Of a DNA stretch of 64,000 nt, positions 29,823 to 41,480 are shown one piece after another. The notes beneath the pieces are model-generated. The model did no database searches. It had not been told where the DNA came from and was given only the letters and a program-made list of their open reading frames with translations. The DNA lies in contig JAUCBJ010001560.1 of the NCBI GenBank assembly GCA_032718475.1, positions 1 to 64,000 of the forward strand, in the 5' to 3' direction. The DNA is from Nemertoderma westbladi (taxonomy: Eukaryota; Xenacoelomorpha; Nemertodermatida; Nemertodermatidae). Positions within the stretch are counted from its first letter, which is position 1. Every line of letters starts with the position of its first letter. The position numbers and the translations under genes were made by a program.

Positions 29823-31802
29823 ACGGCAAGATGCTGTACACGGCGACCAATACGGATGTTTATACGGCAAGATGCTGCACACGGCGACCAATAAGGATGT
29901 TTATACGGCAAGATGCTGCACACGGCGACCAATAAGGATGTTTATACGGCAAGATGCTGCACACGGCGACCAATAAGGATGTTTATACGGCAAGGTGCTG
30001 CACACGGCGACCAAAAAGGATGTTTATACGGCAAGATGCTGCACACGGCGACCAATAAGGATGTTTATACGGCAAGGTGCTGCACACGGCGACCAATAAG
30101 GATGTTTATACGGCAAGATGATGTACACGGCGACCAATACGGATATTTATACGGCAAGCTGCTGCACACGGCGACCAATAAGGATGTTTATACGGCATGA
30201 TGCTGTACATGGCGACCAATAAGGATGTTAATACGGCATGATGCTGTACACGGCGACCAATAAGGATGTTTATACGGAAAGCTGCTGCACACGGCGACCA
30301 ATACGGATGTTTATACGGCAAGATGCTGCCGTACACGGCGACCAATAAGGATGTATATACGGCAAGCTGCTGCACACGGCGACCAATAAGGATGTTTATA
30401 CGGCAAGCTGTTGCACACGGCGACCAATACGGATGTTTATACGGCAAGATGCTGCCGTACACGGCGACCAATAAGGATGTATATACGGCAAGCAGCTGCA
30501 CACGGCGACCAATAAGGATGTTTATACGGCAAGATGATGTACACGGCGACCAATACGGATATTTATACGGCAAGATGCTGCACACGGCGACCAATAAGGA
30601 TGTTTATACGGCAAGCTGCTGCACACGGCGACCAATAAGGATGTTTATACGGAAAGATGCTGCACACGGCGACCAATAAGGATATTTATACGACAAGCTG
30701 CTGCACACGGCGACCAATAAGGATGTTTATACGGAAAGATGCTGCACACGGCGACCAATAAGGATGTTTATACGGCAAGATGATGTACACGGCGACCAAT
30801 ACGGATATTTATACGGCAAGATGCTGCACACGGCGACCAATAAGGATGTTTATACGGCAAGCTGCTGCACACGGCGACCAATAAGGATGTTTATACGGAA
30901 AGATGCTGCACACGGCGACCAATAAGGATATTTATACGACAAGCTGCTGCACACGGCGACCAATAAGGATGTTTATACGGCATGATGCTGTACACGGCGA
31001 CCAATAAGGATGTTTATACGGCAAGCTGCTGCACACGGCGACCAATACGGATGTTTATACGGCAAGATGCTGCCGTACACGGCGACCAATAATGATGTAT
31101 ATACGGCAAGCAGCTGCACACGGCGACCAATAAGGATGTTTATACGGCAAGATGCTGCACACGGCGACCAATAAGGATGTTTATACGGCAAGATGCTGTA
31201 CACGGCGACCAATAAGGATATTTATACGGCAAGATGCTGTACACGGCGACCAATAAGGATGTTTATACGGCAAGCTGCTGCACACGGCGACCAATAAGGA
31301 TGTTTATACGGCAAGATGCTGCACACGGCGACCAATACGGATGTTTATACGGCAAGATGCTGCACACGGCGACCAATAAGGATGTTTATACGGCAAGATG
31401 CTGCACACGGCGACCAATAAGGATGTTTATACGGCAAGATGCTGCACACGGCGACCAATAAGGATGTTTATACGGCAAGATGATGTACCCGGCGACCAAT
31501 AAGGATATTTAAACGGCAAGCTGCTGCACACGGCGACCAATAAGGATGTTTATACGGCATGATGCTGTACACGGCGACCAATAAGGATGTTTATACGGAA
31601 AGATGCTGCACACGGCGACCAATAAGGATGTTTATACGGCATGATGCTGTACACGGCGACCAATAAGGATATTTATACGACAAGCTGCTGCACACGGCGA
31701 CCAATAAGGATGTTTATACCGCATGATGCTGTACACGGCGACCAATAAGGATGTTTATACGGCAAGATGCTGTACACGGCGAACAATAAGGATGTTTATA
31801 GG
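29823..31802. repeat. 41-bp minisatellite array of about 48 units
   Basis: Unit GGCAAGATGCTGCACACGGC then GACCAATAAGGATGTTTATAC, 41 bp. Some units are 44 bp through GCTGCCGTACAC. Variants (AAGCTGCTG, CATGATGCTG, GATGATGTAC) recur in groups, showing block duplication. ORFs on both strands are shadows. Confidence 0.97.
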
Positions 31803-32981
31803 TCGCCATCGCTGCATCTTTACGCGGTTTTAAACGAAAAATCGAAAATAAACTATTTTATTCTTAAAATAACGTCGTAGCATTTTACCGTGTAGAAAAT
31901 ATAGGGAATTAATTAAATATGTTTACAACTCTTACATCTGGTACTCCTAGAACGTAACAAATTGTTAAGCAATTTTACCCGGAATATGGAAAATTATCAA
32001 CTATGTTTACTGAAGTGAATCGGTACAACCTATATATATATATATAATTGTTACTATTTAACTAAATAAGCCGCCCCGCCATCCAAATTGAAAAATAATC
32101 AAAATGTATAGAAATATTATCACTAAAGAAAAACACAATTATTATAAAACAACACCAACAGGCGCAATGATTCAAAACGACAATAATACAAATAACATAT
32201 CAATTAATACAAATATGAGAAATAAACAAAACTATAACAAAATAATAACAAAATGGAATGAAATATTTAATAAACTTCGATAAACACAACTGAACAAATA
32301 AAAAACTGATTCACAGTGTAATAATCAATATTGCATAGCTATTAACTCATATAATATTGCATAGATGGACATCTAAACTAATTAATATTGCATATATTTA
32401 GTAATATTATTAATGATTGCGTAATGCCCTCTAGCTGTACCAACCAGCACCCCTAACACCAATCCACTTCGTTAAAGATCTAAACTTAATTAAAAAGAAA
32501 TATAAACTGCTGTTAAATAAATGATTTGTTTAATGAAAGTCCCGTATATTTATTTAACAACTCGATTACAAACTGACTATAATTCATTATTCTTAAATTG
32601 TGATTTATTTGACACTTTTATTTATTTAAAGGCTGGATTATAAATTTGACATATGATAGTACTGAAAGAGTAAATCACAATGTAAGAATAATAATAATAG
32701 GTAGTTGGGCCTATTAGGTTATTACATTACAAAAAAACGATATTCATAAACCGTTTAAGTACGCGTTGCGCTCGGAATACTATAAGTACCTGAAACGGCG
32801 GCGAAAAGTACTAGTTTTTGTTTAACAATTTAGTTTAACATTTAATTGTACATTGGAAATCAAGTTATAACTCGCTGAAGGAGCGAAGAGAGCGAGGTCT
32901 ATCCGACATAATCAGACTATTTTATAACTCAATCAAACCGACTCTAATTAGCTTTTAACGTTGTCCCACTTTCTGCCGGAT
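31803..32981. other. AT-rich intergenic stretch downstream of the citron gene
   Basis: No ORF or RNA recognised. It presumably contains the 3' UTR of the minus-strand citron gene near its right end. ATATATAT run at about 32031-32046. Confidence 0.4.
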
Positions 32982-35900
32982 CTAAGAATCACCACCATCC
33001 ATTCTCTCCACACCAGCCCCGTCTTCCAGACTAGACTCGGGGGAGCTGGACACCTCGTCCCGAATCAGGGAGCTCCCATTGGTCTGTCTGGGAGGCGAGA
33101 TTTCGGAGGCCAGCGAGTCATCCCGGTTGTTAGGGATACGGAGTCCCTGGTACGACTCGCTCAAATCGTCGCGACGCTGCTCTAGAAACTCCGAGTATTT
33201 AACGCTCTTTTTGGAGGCGGTTGACGCCGCTAGAGGCGTCTGTAATGGAGTTAGATACGGAAGTACTGACTCGTCTGCTGTACTAGTAACTACAGTCTTC
33301 ATGTTGCCTTGGAGACAGAGTAACAGGGATCCGTCCTTGGTTGTGGTGTGGACGTAGATGGCCGAGGGGTTGAGGGCGTTCCCGACGTAATGCGGCTCGT
33401 CGCAGTGGAAGTGGCAACGAGCGAGTCGGGAATCCGGGAGATCGACGCTCGAGAGTTCCCGGACCTCGACCGAGTGGAAGTGGATGACGTAGAGGTAGGG
33501 ATCGCGGTAGCGGAACCCCAACGGCATGCCGGACCAGCGGAGGTCGTGGCCGCGGGTTCGAATCCCCTGGGGGGAGACGAACACGCCCACCTCGTGGAAA
33601 CACAGGAGGAGTTCGGTGGTGGCGGGAGGGTTGGCGCGATCGGGAGGGGTCACGTCGATTATACTCACCGGTAGACTCGCCCCGGAAGGGACCGGGTCCT
33701 GTCTCGACAACGAGGATTCCTCCTCGTCGAGTAGCAAGGCGAGACTCGGCGCCGACAGGTCCACGGAGTAGAAGGAGTTGCCCCCGACTATTAGTCGGTC
33801 CGACAGGAACATCAGACAGCTGCAGGGCTCCATGTACTCGAAGTTACGGACCAATAGGAACTCGTTGCTGTAGTAACGGAGCAGCAGGAGGCTGTCCGGC
33901 AGTGCGGCGGCGACGTAGACGTTGCCGTCGTTACAAACCCCGGAGGATGCCGCGAAGAGATGGCAGTCGATGAGATCCTGCCGCAGGTTGTGCGGGTAGA
34001 CGGTGTGCCGCGACTTGGGGTTGTTGGAGACGTTGACGCATTTAGCGAGGAGGTCCGCGGCGTCGACGGACTGCAGACGGAGTCGGTCCCCGCTGATGAG
34101 GAGGAGGAGATGGGGACTCGCGAGTAACTCGAGTTGGGCGACGGCGCCGGTGATCCCGTCGAGATGACCGAGGTTGTTGGGCGGCGAGCCGACGATGAGG
34201 CCGTAATCGGTCCCGAGTAGGAGCAGCGGCCCATCGGCCCGGACGATGAGACAGCAGTTAACCGCCATCCGCTGCGGGAGTTGCAGCACTCGGGAGTGGA
34301 CGATCTTGGCCTCGCGTTGCGCCGCAATCCGCTCGTTCACCGCCCGCGACGCCAGTCCCAGGCGTCGCAGCCACAGCTTCTTGTCCTCGTAGCCGTTAGC
34401 CAACAGGACGACGGGTTCTTCTGGGTCGCGAAGCAACGCGAACGCTTCAATGAGTTGAGCGGAAGTGGTGGACACAGGTAGTTGGGAGGAAGGAAGAGTT
34501 GGTTGGACGGATAGATGGGAGCAGCAATGGAAGTCGACGGAAAGGTAAACCGGAGCGTCGCTAAGATCCGAGTCGTACAGGATCAGTTTGTTCTCCGATA
34601 GATTCGCCCATTTCTTGATCCAGCCGGATTTACTTGCGGCGGTGGGGACCTTCAACCAGCCCTCGGTGGACGGCTCGCCCCACTGCGCCGCGGCTCGACA
34701 GCCCTGCAGCACCGGGAGCAGTTGCTGCGGGATCCCGCAGGTGTTGGACAACGAGGGCCGACAGCGCTGATGGCAGACGAGCCCGCACTCCGAGCAGCGC
34801 GCCGCCTTCCGCCCGAAGTGGACCGAGCCGACGCACACTGCGCATTCCGTCGGTCGCATGTTCGTGAATGCGACGAGACGATGGGGGATGTCGTGGCGTG
34901 CAACAGGGGCCACTGACTCAACCGATTCCTCCTCCTTGAGACTCGATACCTCGAGGTACCGACTCGTGTGGGTAGAGTCGACGACGGAGGTCGGACTGAG
35001 AGGGAGAAAGGAACTACTGGAGAGTCCGACAGCGGTGCCGGACAGGAAACCAGACTGACCGACAGCGGTGCCGGACAAGAACCCGGACTGTCCGACCGAG
35101 GTCATCTCGGACTGCCGCTGTTTCAGCAATGAGGCCTCGATCTTCGCCGCATTGCCGGCATCGACGGCACGATTCAGCCGACTCTCGAGGTCTCGACTCT
35201 TCGTTTTCTCCCTCTCTAACTGATTCTGCGCCTCGCTTATTATCGGGTCGCCCCCCGCCGCTCCCGGATTGCTCCGTTTGAATATCCCGCCTTTGCGTTT
35301 CTTCCCGGGGGTCACCAACTCAGACTTTCCCTGCAGGAAGTCGATGAGTTTGCCCTGCTGCGACACGGTTCCGTGCCATCGTATCTTCTCCTCGTAGTGG
35401 TTGTGCTGCAGTGCGGCGACCTGCTGCTCCAATCTCGCCGCCTCCAACTCCCGCAGCTCAACGCACTTCCTCCCGGACTCAACCTGCTGCTCCATCTCCG
35501 CGCACTTCCCTCCCAACTTCTCCGCCCGAACCCTCGTTTTCTCCAACTCCTTCCGTAGCTTCTCCCTCTCTCCCTGCACCTCCGTTAACGCGAGCTGCAG
35601 CTCCCCGTTCCGCTCCCCTAACTGCCGCTCCCTGTACTCCAACTCGCTCGCTCGCTGTACCAACGTGCCAACCCTCCCTCTGTTCTCCTGCAACTCCTCC
35701 CCAACCCGTCGTGTCTCCGCTCTCGCCGCCTCCAACTCCCTCCCGAGCTCTCCAATCGCCTCCCGATGTCTCCGCTCCTCTCGCTCCCTCCCCTCCGATG
35801 CCCGTGCCACCTCTCCAAGCAGCTCCCCCTTCTCCACATCTAACCCTCTCACTTTCCCCTCCATATCCCCCAGCCTCTCTGCCGCGCGCCGTTTCTGCTC

Positions 35901-37304
35901 CTCTAACTTCCCAACCACCGCTTCATACTCCATATTCTCTTGTTCCAGAACGTCGCAGGCCGCCTTCATATCTTGAAGGTCTTTCCTCCTCCCAATCAGC
36001 TCCCTATTGGCCTCCTCCAACTCCCGGGTTCGCTCGGTCAGTCTGGCAGATAGCCGTTCCATCTCGGCGTCTTTACCGCTAACGAGTGTTTGCAACTCCC
36101 TCGCCCTTGCCGCCAACCTACTTCGCTCTTCCTTGCTCTCCTCCAGCACCACGGACGCCTCTCTCCTCTCCTTCTCCACCGCCTCTACCATCTGCGCCTC
36201 GACTGTCCGCAATCTCGCGACCTCCTCTTTGCCCCGTTTGCATTGACTCTCGAGCTCCTTGGTCCCCTTCTGCAACCGCTCCAGATCCACCTTCACGCGA
36301 TGGTGGTCCGTCTTGGCGGTGGCGAGTCGCTCCTCCAGTGTCGCTATGTCGACGTCCTTCTGCGAAAGCCGCTCGCGGAAGTCACAGACCTCGTCGTTGA
36401 ACTTCCGTCGGTTATTGTCCGACTTCTTCTCGAGGTCGTTGATCTTCCTCTGCAGATTGTCGACGAGCACCGCGTTGCCCTCCACCTTGGCGATGAGTCC
36501 CACGCGTTCCCCCTCTTGGTTCTCCTTCTCCTGTTCCACCCTCCGTAACAAACGTTCCCGCTCCCGTTCTAACGAACCCGCGTTCCCCTCCAGTTTCAGC
36601 ACGGTATCGGACAGACTCGTAATCAACTCGTCCTTACCCGCCAATGTTTTCGCCAAGGCCTTACCGCTCGCTACCTCGGCACTCAGCCGCCGCACCTCCG
36701 CTTCCAGATTCCGCCGCTTATTGTCGGAATCTTTTATCCTCTTATGTAGTGAATCGATCGACTCAAGTTTACACTTCGAGTGGGAAACTTCCCTTTTCAG
36801 TTCGATATTCTCGCGATAGAGGGTCTCGTTTTTATCGCCCAACTCAAAACATCTAATGGAATTGGATTCGCTTTCATTTCGTAAATGTTGTATCTGAGAT
36901 TTTAAGGAATGTACTTTATCATTGTGAGTGTCACTGAGTTGCTTTATCCGTTCCTCCGCGTTCAGTAAGTCTAGCCTGGTGTCTTTCTGCCCCGTTTCTT
37001 GGACCTTCAACTTTTCTTCCAGACTACATCTATCGGCGTAAAGTTCCCGAATTTCCGAACGCAGACGGTCTAGTTCTGCTCGCGTTCTTTCGTCGTGGAG
37101 TTGCGAATGTTCGTGACGTTTATCATTAAACTCACTGAACATCTGCACAGCACCAGTGGCCAATTCAACCCTTTCTGAATGCTCATTCTCGAGATATTTT
37201 CTGACCTTTTTCAACTTAGAATGTGTTGATCTGAGTTCATCCTCCAGTTGTTTAGTTTTGCCTCTTAAACGCCTGATTTCTCTATCTTTAGGAGCTTCGG
37301 CCAT
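32982..37304 (-). CDS. CIT-like: Citron-like protein without kinase domain (coiled coil, C1, PH, CNH), single exon
   Basis: 1440 residues in one uninterrupted frame from ATG at 37304 (MAEAPKDREIRRL). About residues 5-735 are coiled coil rich in Glu/Lys/Arg/Leu, as in citron and its Rho-binding region. A short duplicated word GQSGFLSGTAV lies near 740-760. A C1 zinc finger spans about 798-850 (H..P H-R, NMRPTECAVCVGSVHFGRKA, CSECGLVCHQRC), a PH domain about 880-985 (TEGWLKVP to KLWLRRLGLAS), and a citron-homology CNH domain about 1000-1335 (AVNCCLIV, EPCSCLMF, LLCFHEVGVFV, GFRYRDPYLYVIHF). The C1 wording NMRxTxCAVC and HFGR points to citron rather than MRCK, and no CRIB motif follows. In citron kinase these parts anchor the protein at the midbody in cytokinesis (family knowledge). 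The kinase domain is absent here, as in the citron-N form, or may be encoded in exons upstream. The absence of introns over 4.3 kb is unusual, as is the rise in GC content through the 3' half. Confidence 0.9.
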   Translation of the reverse strand: MAEAPKDREIRRLRGKTKQLEDELRSTHSKLKKVRKYLENEHSERVELATGAVQMFSEFNDKRHEHSQLHDERTRAELDRLRSEIRELYADRCSLEEKLKVQETGQKDTRLDLLNAEERIKQLSDTHNDKVHSLKSQIQHLRNESESNSIRCFELGDKNETLYRENIELKREVSHSKCKLESIDSLHKRIKDSDNKRRNLEAEVRRLSAEVASGKALAKTLAGKDELITSLSDTVLKLEGNAGSLERERERLLRRVEQEKENQEGERVGLIAKVEGNAVLVDNLQRKINDLEKKSDNNRRKFNDEVCDFRERLSQKDVDIATLEERLATAKTDHHRVKVDLERLQKGTKELESQCKRGKEEVARLRTVEAQMVEAVEKERREASVVLEESKEERSRLAARARELQTLVSGKDAEMERLSARLTERTRELEEANRELIGRRKDLQDMKAACDVLEQENMEYEAVVGKLEEQKRRAAERLGDMEGKVRGLDVEKGELLGEVARASEGREREERRHREAIGELGRELEAARAETRRVGEELQENRGRVGTLVQRASELEYRERQLGERNGELQLALTEVQGEREKLRKELEKTRVRAEKLGGKCAEMEQQVESGRKCVELRELEAARLEQQVAALQHNHYEEKIRWHGTVSQQGKLIDFLQGKSELVTPGKKRKGGIFKRSNPGAAGGDPIISEAQNQLEREKTKSRDLESRLNRAVDAGNAAKIEASLLKQRQSEMTSVGQSGFLSGTAVGQSGFLSGTAVGLSSSSFLPLSPTSVVDSTHTSRYLEVSSLKEEESVESVAPVARHDIPHRLVAFTNMRPTECAVCVGSVHFGRKAARCSECGLVCHQRCRPSLSNTCGIPQQLLPVLQGCRAAAQWGEPSTEGWLKVPTAASKSGWIKKWANLSENKLILYDSDLSDAPVYLSVDFHCCSHLSVQPTLPSSQLPVSTTSAQLIEAFALLRDPEEPVVLLANGYEDKKLWLRRLGLASRAVNERIAAQREAKIVHSRVLQLPQRMAVNCCLIVRADGPLLLLGTDYGLIVGSPPNNLGHLDGITGAVAQLELLASPHLLLLISGDRLRLQSVDAADLLAKCVNVSNNPKSRHTVYPHNLRQDLIDCHLFAASSGVCNDGNVYVAAALPDSLLLLRYYSNEFLLVRNFEYMEPCSCLMFLSDRLIVGGNSFYSVDLSAPSLALLLDEEESSLSRQDPVPSGASLPVSIIDVTPPDRANPPATTELLLCFHEVGVFVSPQGIRTRGHDLRWSGMPLGFRYRDPYLYVIHFHSVEVRELSSVDLPDSRLARCHFHCDEPHYVGNALNPSAIYVHTTTKDGSLLLCLQGNMKTVVTSTADESVLPYLTPLQTPLAASTASKKSVKYSEFLEQRRDDLSESYQGLRIPNNRDDSLASEISPPRQTNGSSLIRDEVSSSPESSLEDGAGVERMDGGDS

Positions 37305-40300
37305 TGATTTGTGGTTGGCTGTAGGCTGTATGCAGTATGTGTGCAGTGTGGTAGGCCTAATCTGCTAATCCTGTAGGTAATCGGAATCCTGTAATCTGTT
37401 CTTTTAAACACAAAAATCGTTACCGTACACAACCCAGGCTGCAAATGAAGTGCAAAAATCGCAACGCGTTGTGCGCGTATTTGAAATAGTGCGCGGTAAA
37501 AGCGCGCGGAATTGAAATAAAAGTGCGCGAAATTATGTGAAAGATGGCAGTAATCTGTGCAAAATACCTATAGTGTAACATATGTAACAATGTAACATAA
37601 AGTGCGCGGACAGGCTAACAGCAACAGGTGGCTGGATGAGGTGTAAAAAGGTTTACATGCATGCAAAGTGAGAAAAATAATTTGCCACAAAAAAATTGCG
37701 CTTCGCTCGCGTATGTTTTTCGTTTTTTTTTTTGTTAAAATGTGGTGTGCGCGTTTTTTTCGGTGCATGCGCGGTATATTGTCCAATATTGCGCGGCTGA
37801 AAAATTGTGCGCAGGCGTTGTGCGCGGTTCAGTGGTGGTTTGCAGCCTGGTACACAACACAGTACCTACTGCAGTACTGAATACTGGCTACTGACCTACC
37901 AGGCCAGGCCTATCTGCCTATCCAGTTACTTGGTTCGAATTGGAAAACATTGTTTCAAAAATGTTAATTCCGTAATTTCGCTGTTTCGTAGAAGTGTAAT
38001 ACTGTAATACAGACCTTACCTGCTCAGATGCTTACTGCCACGAACCCGAACCAGACTGCACTGCCTGCTGCCAGAGACAGAGAGATAGATTTATATTAAC
38101 TACATATGTCATTGTTAATAAAATAGCACATTATAGCGTTACGGCACGATGATTTTGTTTAATTAATTTAAAATCAATGCAATCCTATGGGTTACTTTTT
38201 CTCCCGATTTTGTCTAAATCTGTAAATTGGAGCGAAAAAGTAACAATTTAGGGGTGCATGTAGAGTAGACTGTAAACAGGTTTGATATATTTCACCATAA
38301 AGAAGTTGAGCCTCAGTCTGCACTATAAGTTTTACTACTCTGACCATAAATACGGCTACTATTTCACCATGAACTAGTTGTGGTGAAAGAAGTAATCAAT
38401 TTGTTTAATACTGTGACATGCCAATTTGTTTGGCATATATCTGTATATCCCACAACATTTTTATGGTGAAATTAACAACATAAAACATTTGCGTTATTAC
38501 AATATTACCCCAATTTTGTTGTGGTGAAAACAACAAAATTTTCATAGTTAGTCATAGTTAGCGGACTACGGACTGCGGATTGCCAAAATCAACGCGGTCA
38601 ATTTGAATTATCGACTTCTAAACTAAGAACCCGTTCTTTGTTGTCTGGACAAATGGCGGACTGAAGCTGGTAAATTGTAACCTGATTCTCGTTCCACTGA
38701 GGTTGATATCGATCAACCGGGTACCTCGACCTGTGGATACACCGACCGTAACCCTAAACCTTCCGATGCAATTGTATTGCACCCCTCACCCAGGAGTTAT
38801 AGCCCTCCTAGTAAAGTGGCTCGCCCCAAAGAGAAAAGGACTCTTGCTAGCCTCAAAAAACTTTGTAAACGCCGTTCATGTAAGAAGGACTAACTGTTTA
38901 GAGTACTTTTATATTTTAGAAACTGTGATTTTTTATATTTTATAGAATTAAATCCCATTTTCTGGGAGCGGTGTAAAAGCTTTTGCGGACATAACAAGTC
39001 ATTTTTCCCCGCAATGCACAGTATAGGTGCTTTAGCGGACATAAGTCATTTTTGCCGCAATGCGCATAATACTCTAAAAGATTGGAGCTCAGATGACGAA
39101 ATCTGTCTGCTGATTTCCTGTAGACGTGGAACCTCCTTGTTCTGCTCAGCCAATCAGAGTGATTTTCACTTTATGTTCAACAGTGGCCTATGGAAAACCG
39201 CGCAATGCATTACGGTCTTTGTTTACCTTTCTGAGCCTCAGAACCGGCTTGGAATTCTTCTGTACTTCTGTTTTTGGAAGTTTCAGACTTTGGCCTAAAC
39301 ATCTGATGGCTTTGATTATTATAAGAACGTAAATCTATTATCATAACGTAACACATCAATCCATACTCACTTACGGTCTTTGCATTACGTAACATATACT
39401 GATTGTTCACCGCATTATTTTACTTCTGTTATTAATTGTTGTTATATGGATATATATTGCTGATATATTTGGATAATACCGATGAATACTCATAAAACCC
39501 CCAATCTTCTTGATTACTGAAGGTGAGAGGAACAGGTTACCGGTAGCAACTGCGACTTAAATTATAGAGGTTTTGTGTGAATTAAATGCTATTTCATAAT
39601 CCCTACAAGTGTCAGTTGCGATCTTCCTTATCAAATTCAGTGACGGTCGGCAGATCAGTGTGCATTAGTGTGAAGTAGTGTGAAGTCGTGTGAGGTAGTG
39701 TAACAGATAATAAAGCATCTCCTAAAGAATGCGCTATTTACGAAACTCATTAGCCATCTAGTTGTGATTAGTATAAGTCATAACTCTGTTTTTATACTTA
39801 AAGCGCCACGTCCTAAAGGAACTGTTAATATTTCCCCGAAAGTAAATATATTTGTCAGAGATTATATAGTAACGATCAATCGAATAATACAGTAGGTCTG
39901 CACAGCAATAACTCTCAAGGCACCCGAATCCAGTCTCCCTTAACTGTGGGTGAATGATCGCGCACAGACTGGCTTCGGCAGATGTAACTTCAGTACATTA
40001 AATAATTGATCTAGGCTAAAGTCGATTTATAAACAAGAAGACAACTAAAATTGGCAGGTTAAACTGCTAAAGGTCTAAAAGCGCGAACATGACTCATATT
40101 TCCTACTAATATATTACAACTATATTCAGGTTTCTTTGAAAGGTATTTGCAATAAATAGAGCGAAAAGTTAGAGTGATGAAAACGAGAGAAGATGTGTCT
40201 TTCAGTACTGCAGTATCAGAGTATAGTATAGTCTAGTCTGTCAGTCTGTGAGAAGTGCCCGGCGCCGTATGTACAAACCCCATACAGTAGAGCTCAGGCC

Positions 40301-40847
40301 CGGCCCCAAGCCACCCACCACTCTAAATCCGGCCCTTACTTCTGTACTGCTGTAGGCCTACTTTACTATTCGCAATAATTTTTATTGTCCGTTTAAATCC
40401 TTTTTTTGTCCTTTTTTTTTTATTTTTTATGTCCTCCAAAAGTCTAATGTTAGGTTCCATGCTACCGGTTTCTCTACTGCTGTTCTCTCAGGCTATCAGT
40501 ACCGGTATTAGTATATATAGCACTATTTTGCTGTATTGTATGTACAGATGTAGGTATAAAGCAGGTATTTCTGTATTTTAGTACCGGTACCAGCACCGGT
40601 ACTGCTATAGGCCTACTGTGTAGCCTACCATTTAAATACGGTAATGGTAGGCCTACCGGTTGTGCTAATAAATTTTAAATAATTGATAGGCCGAACTGGA
40701 TTGCAGGATTGTGGAAAATGTGGATATACCTTTCACATAATTTAGACCTATTACTGTATTAGTTTTATAATCAATAATGGATCATGACTACTGTCTGAGT
40801 AGTGTTACGGATAGCGGCACCACTACAGTACTTCCAACAGCACAGAA
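37305..40847. other. Non-coding stretch upstream of citron
   Basis: No gene supported. 37440-37860 is rich in GCGCG/TGCGCG words. 38290-38560 has several copies of TGGTGAAA/TTTCACCA in both orientations, including GTTGTGGTGAAAACAACA, which can form hairpins. 38955-39075 has two copies of a block GCGGACATAA...GTCATTTTT...CCGCAATGC. 40560-40610 is rich in ACCGGTACC words. Words such as TAGGCCTA recur, as they do elsewhere in intergenic parts of the window. Confidence 0.5.
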
Positions 40848-41480
40848 GGCCCGCCTCTGTAACCTGCCCCTTTCCCTCAATTAGTTAAATGATCGTTTAT
40901 TGTTTTGGTTAGATAATCCCGCCTCTGTAACCTGCTCCTTTCCCTCAATTGGTAATGTTATCGTTTATTGTTTTGGTTAGAAAATCCCGCCTCTGTAACC
41001 TGCTCCTTTCTCTCAATTGGTAATGTTATCGTTTATTGTTTTGGTTAGAAAATCCCGTCTCTGTAACCTGCTCCTTTCCCTCAATTAGTTAAATGATCGT
41101 TTATTGTTTTGGTTAGAAAATCCCGCGTCTGTAACCTGCCCCTTTCCCTCAATTAGTTAAATGATCGTTTATTGTTTTGGTTAGAAAATTCCGCCTCTGT
41201 AACCTGTCCCTTTCCCTCAATTAGTTAAATGATCGTTTATTGTTTTGGTTAGAAAATCCCGCCTCTGTAACCTGCTCCTTTCCCTCAATAAGTTAAGTGA
41301 TCGTTTATTGTTTTGGTTAGAAAATCCCGCCTCTGTAACCTGCTCCTTTCCCTCAATTAGTTAAGTGATCGTTTATTGTTTTGGTTAGAAAATCCCGTCA
41401 CTGTAACCTGCTCCTTTCCCTGATTTGTAAAAGTGACTGTTTATTGTTTTGGTTAGAAAACTCGGCATTAACCTGCTCCT
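40848..41480. repeat. 68-bp tandem satellite, about 9 units
   Basis: Unit of 68 bp containing CCTCTGTAACCTGCTCCTTT, CCCTCAATTAGTTAAATGAT and CGTTTATTGTTTTGGTTAGA. The last units are diverged. Two stray monomers lie at about 28895-29010. Confidence 0.93.

Noticed and set aside
29913-31461. Several ORFs on both strands (up to 162 residues)
   Set aside because: Shadows of the 41-bp minisatellite; both strands are open because units lack stops.
33079-36856. Many ORFs of 60-223 residues on both strands
   Set aside because: Shadows of the GC-rich citron coding exon.
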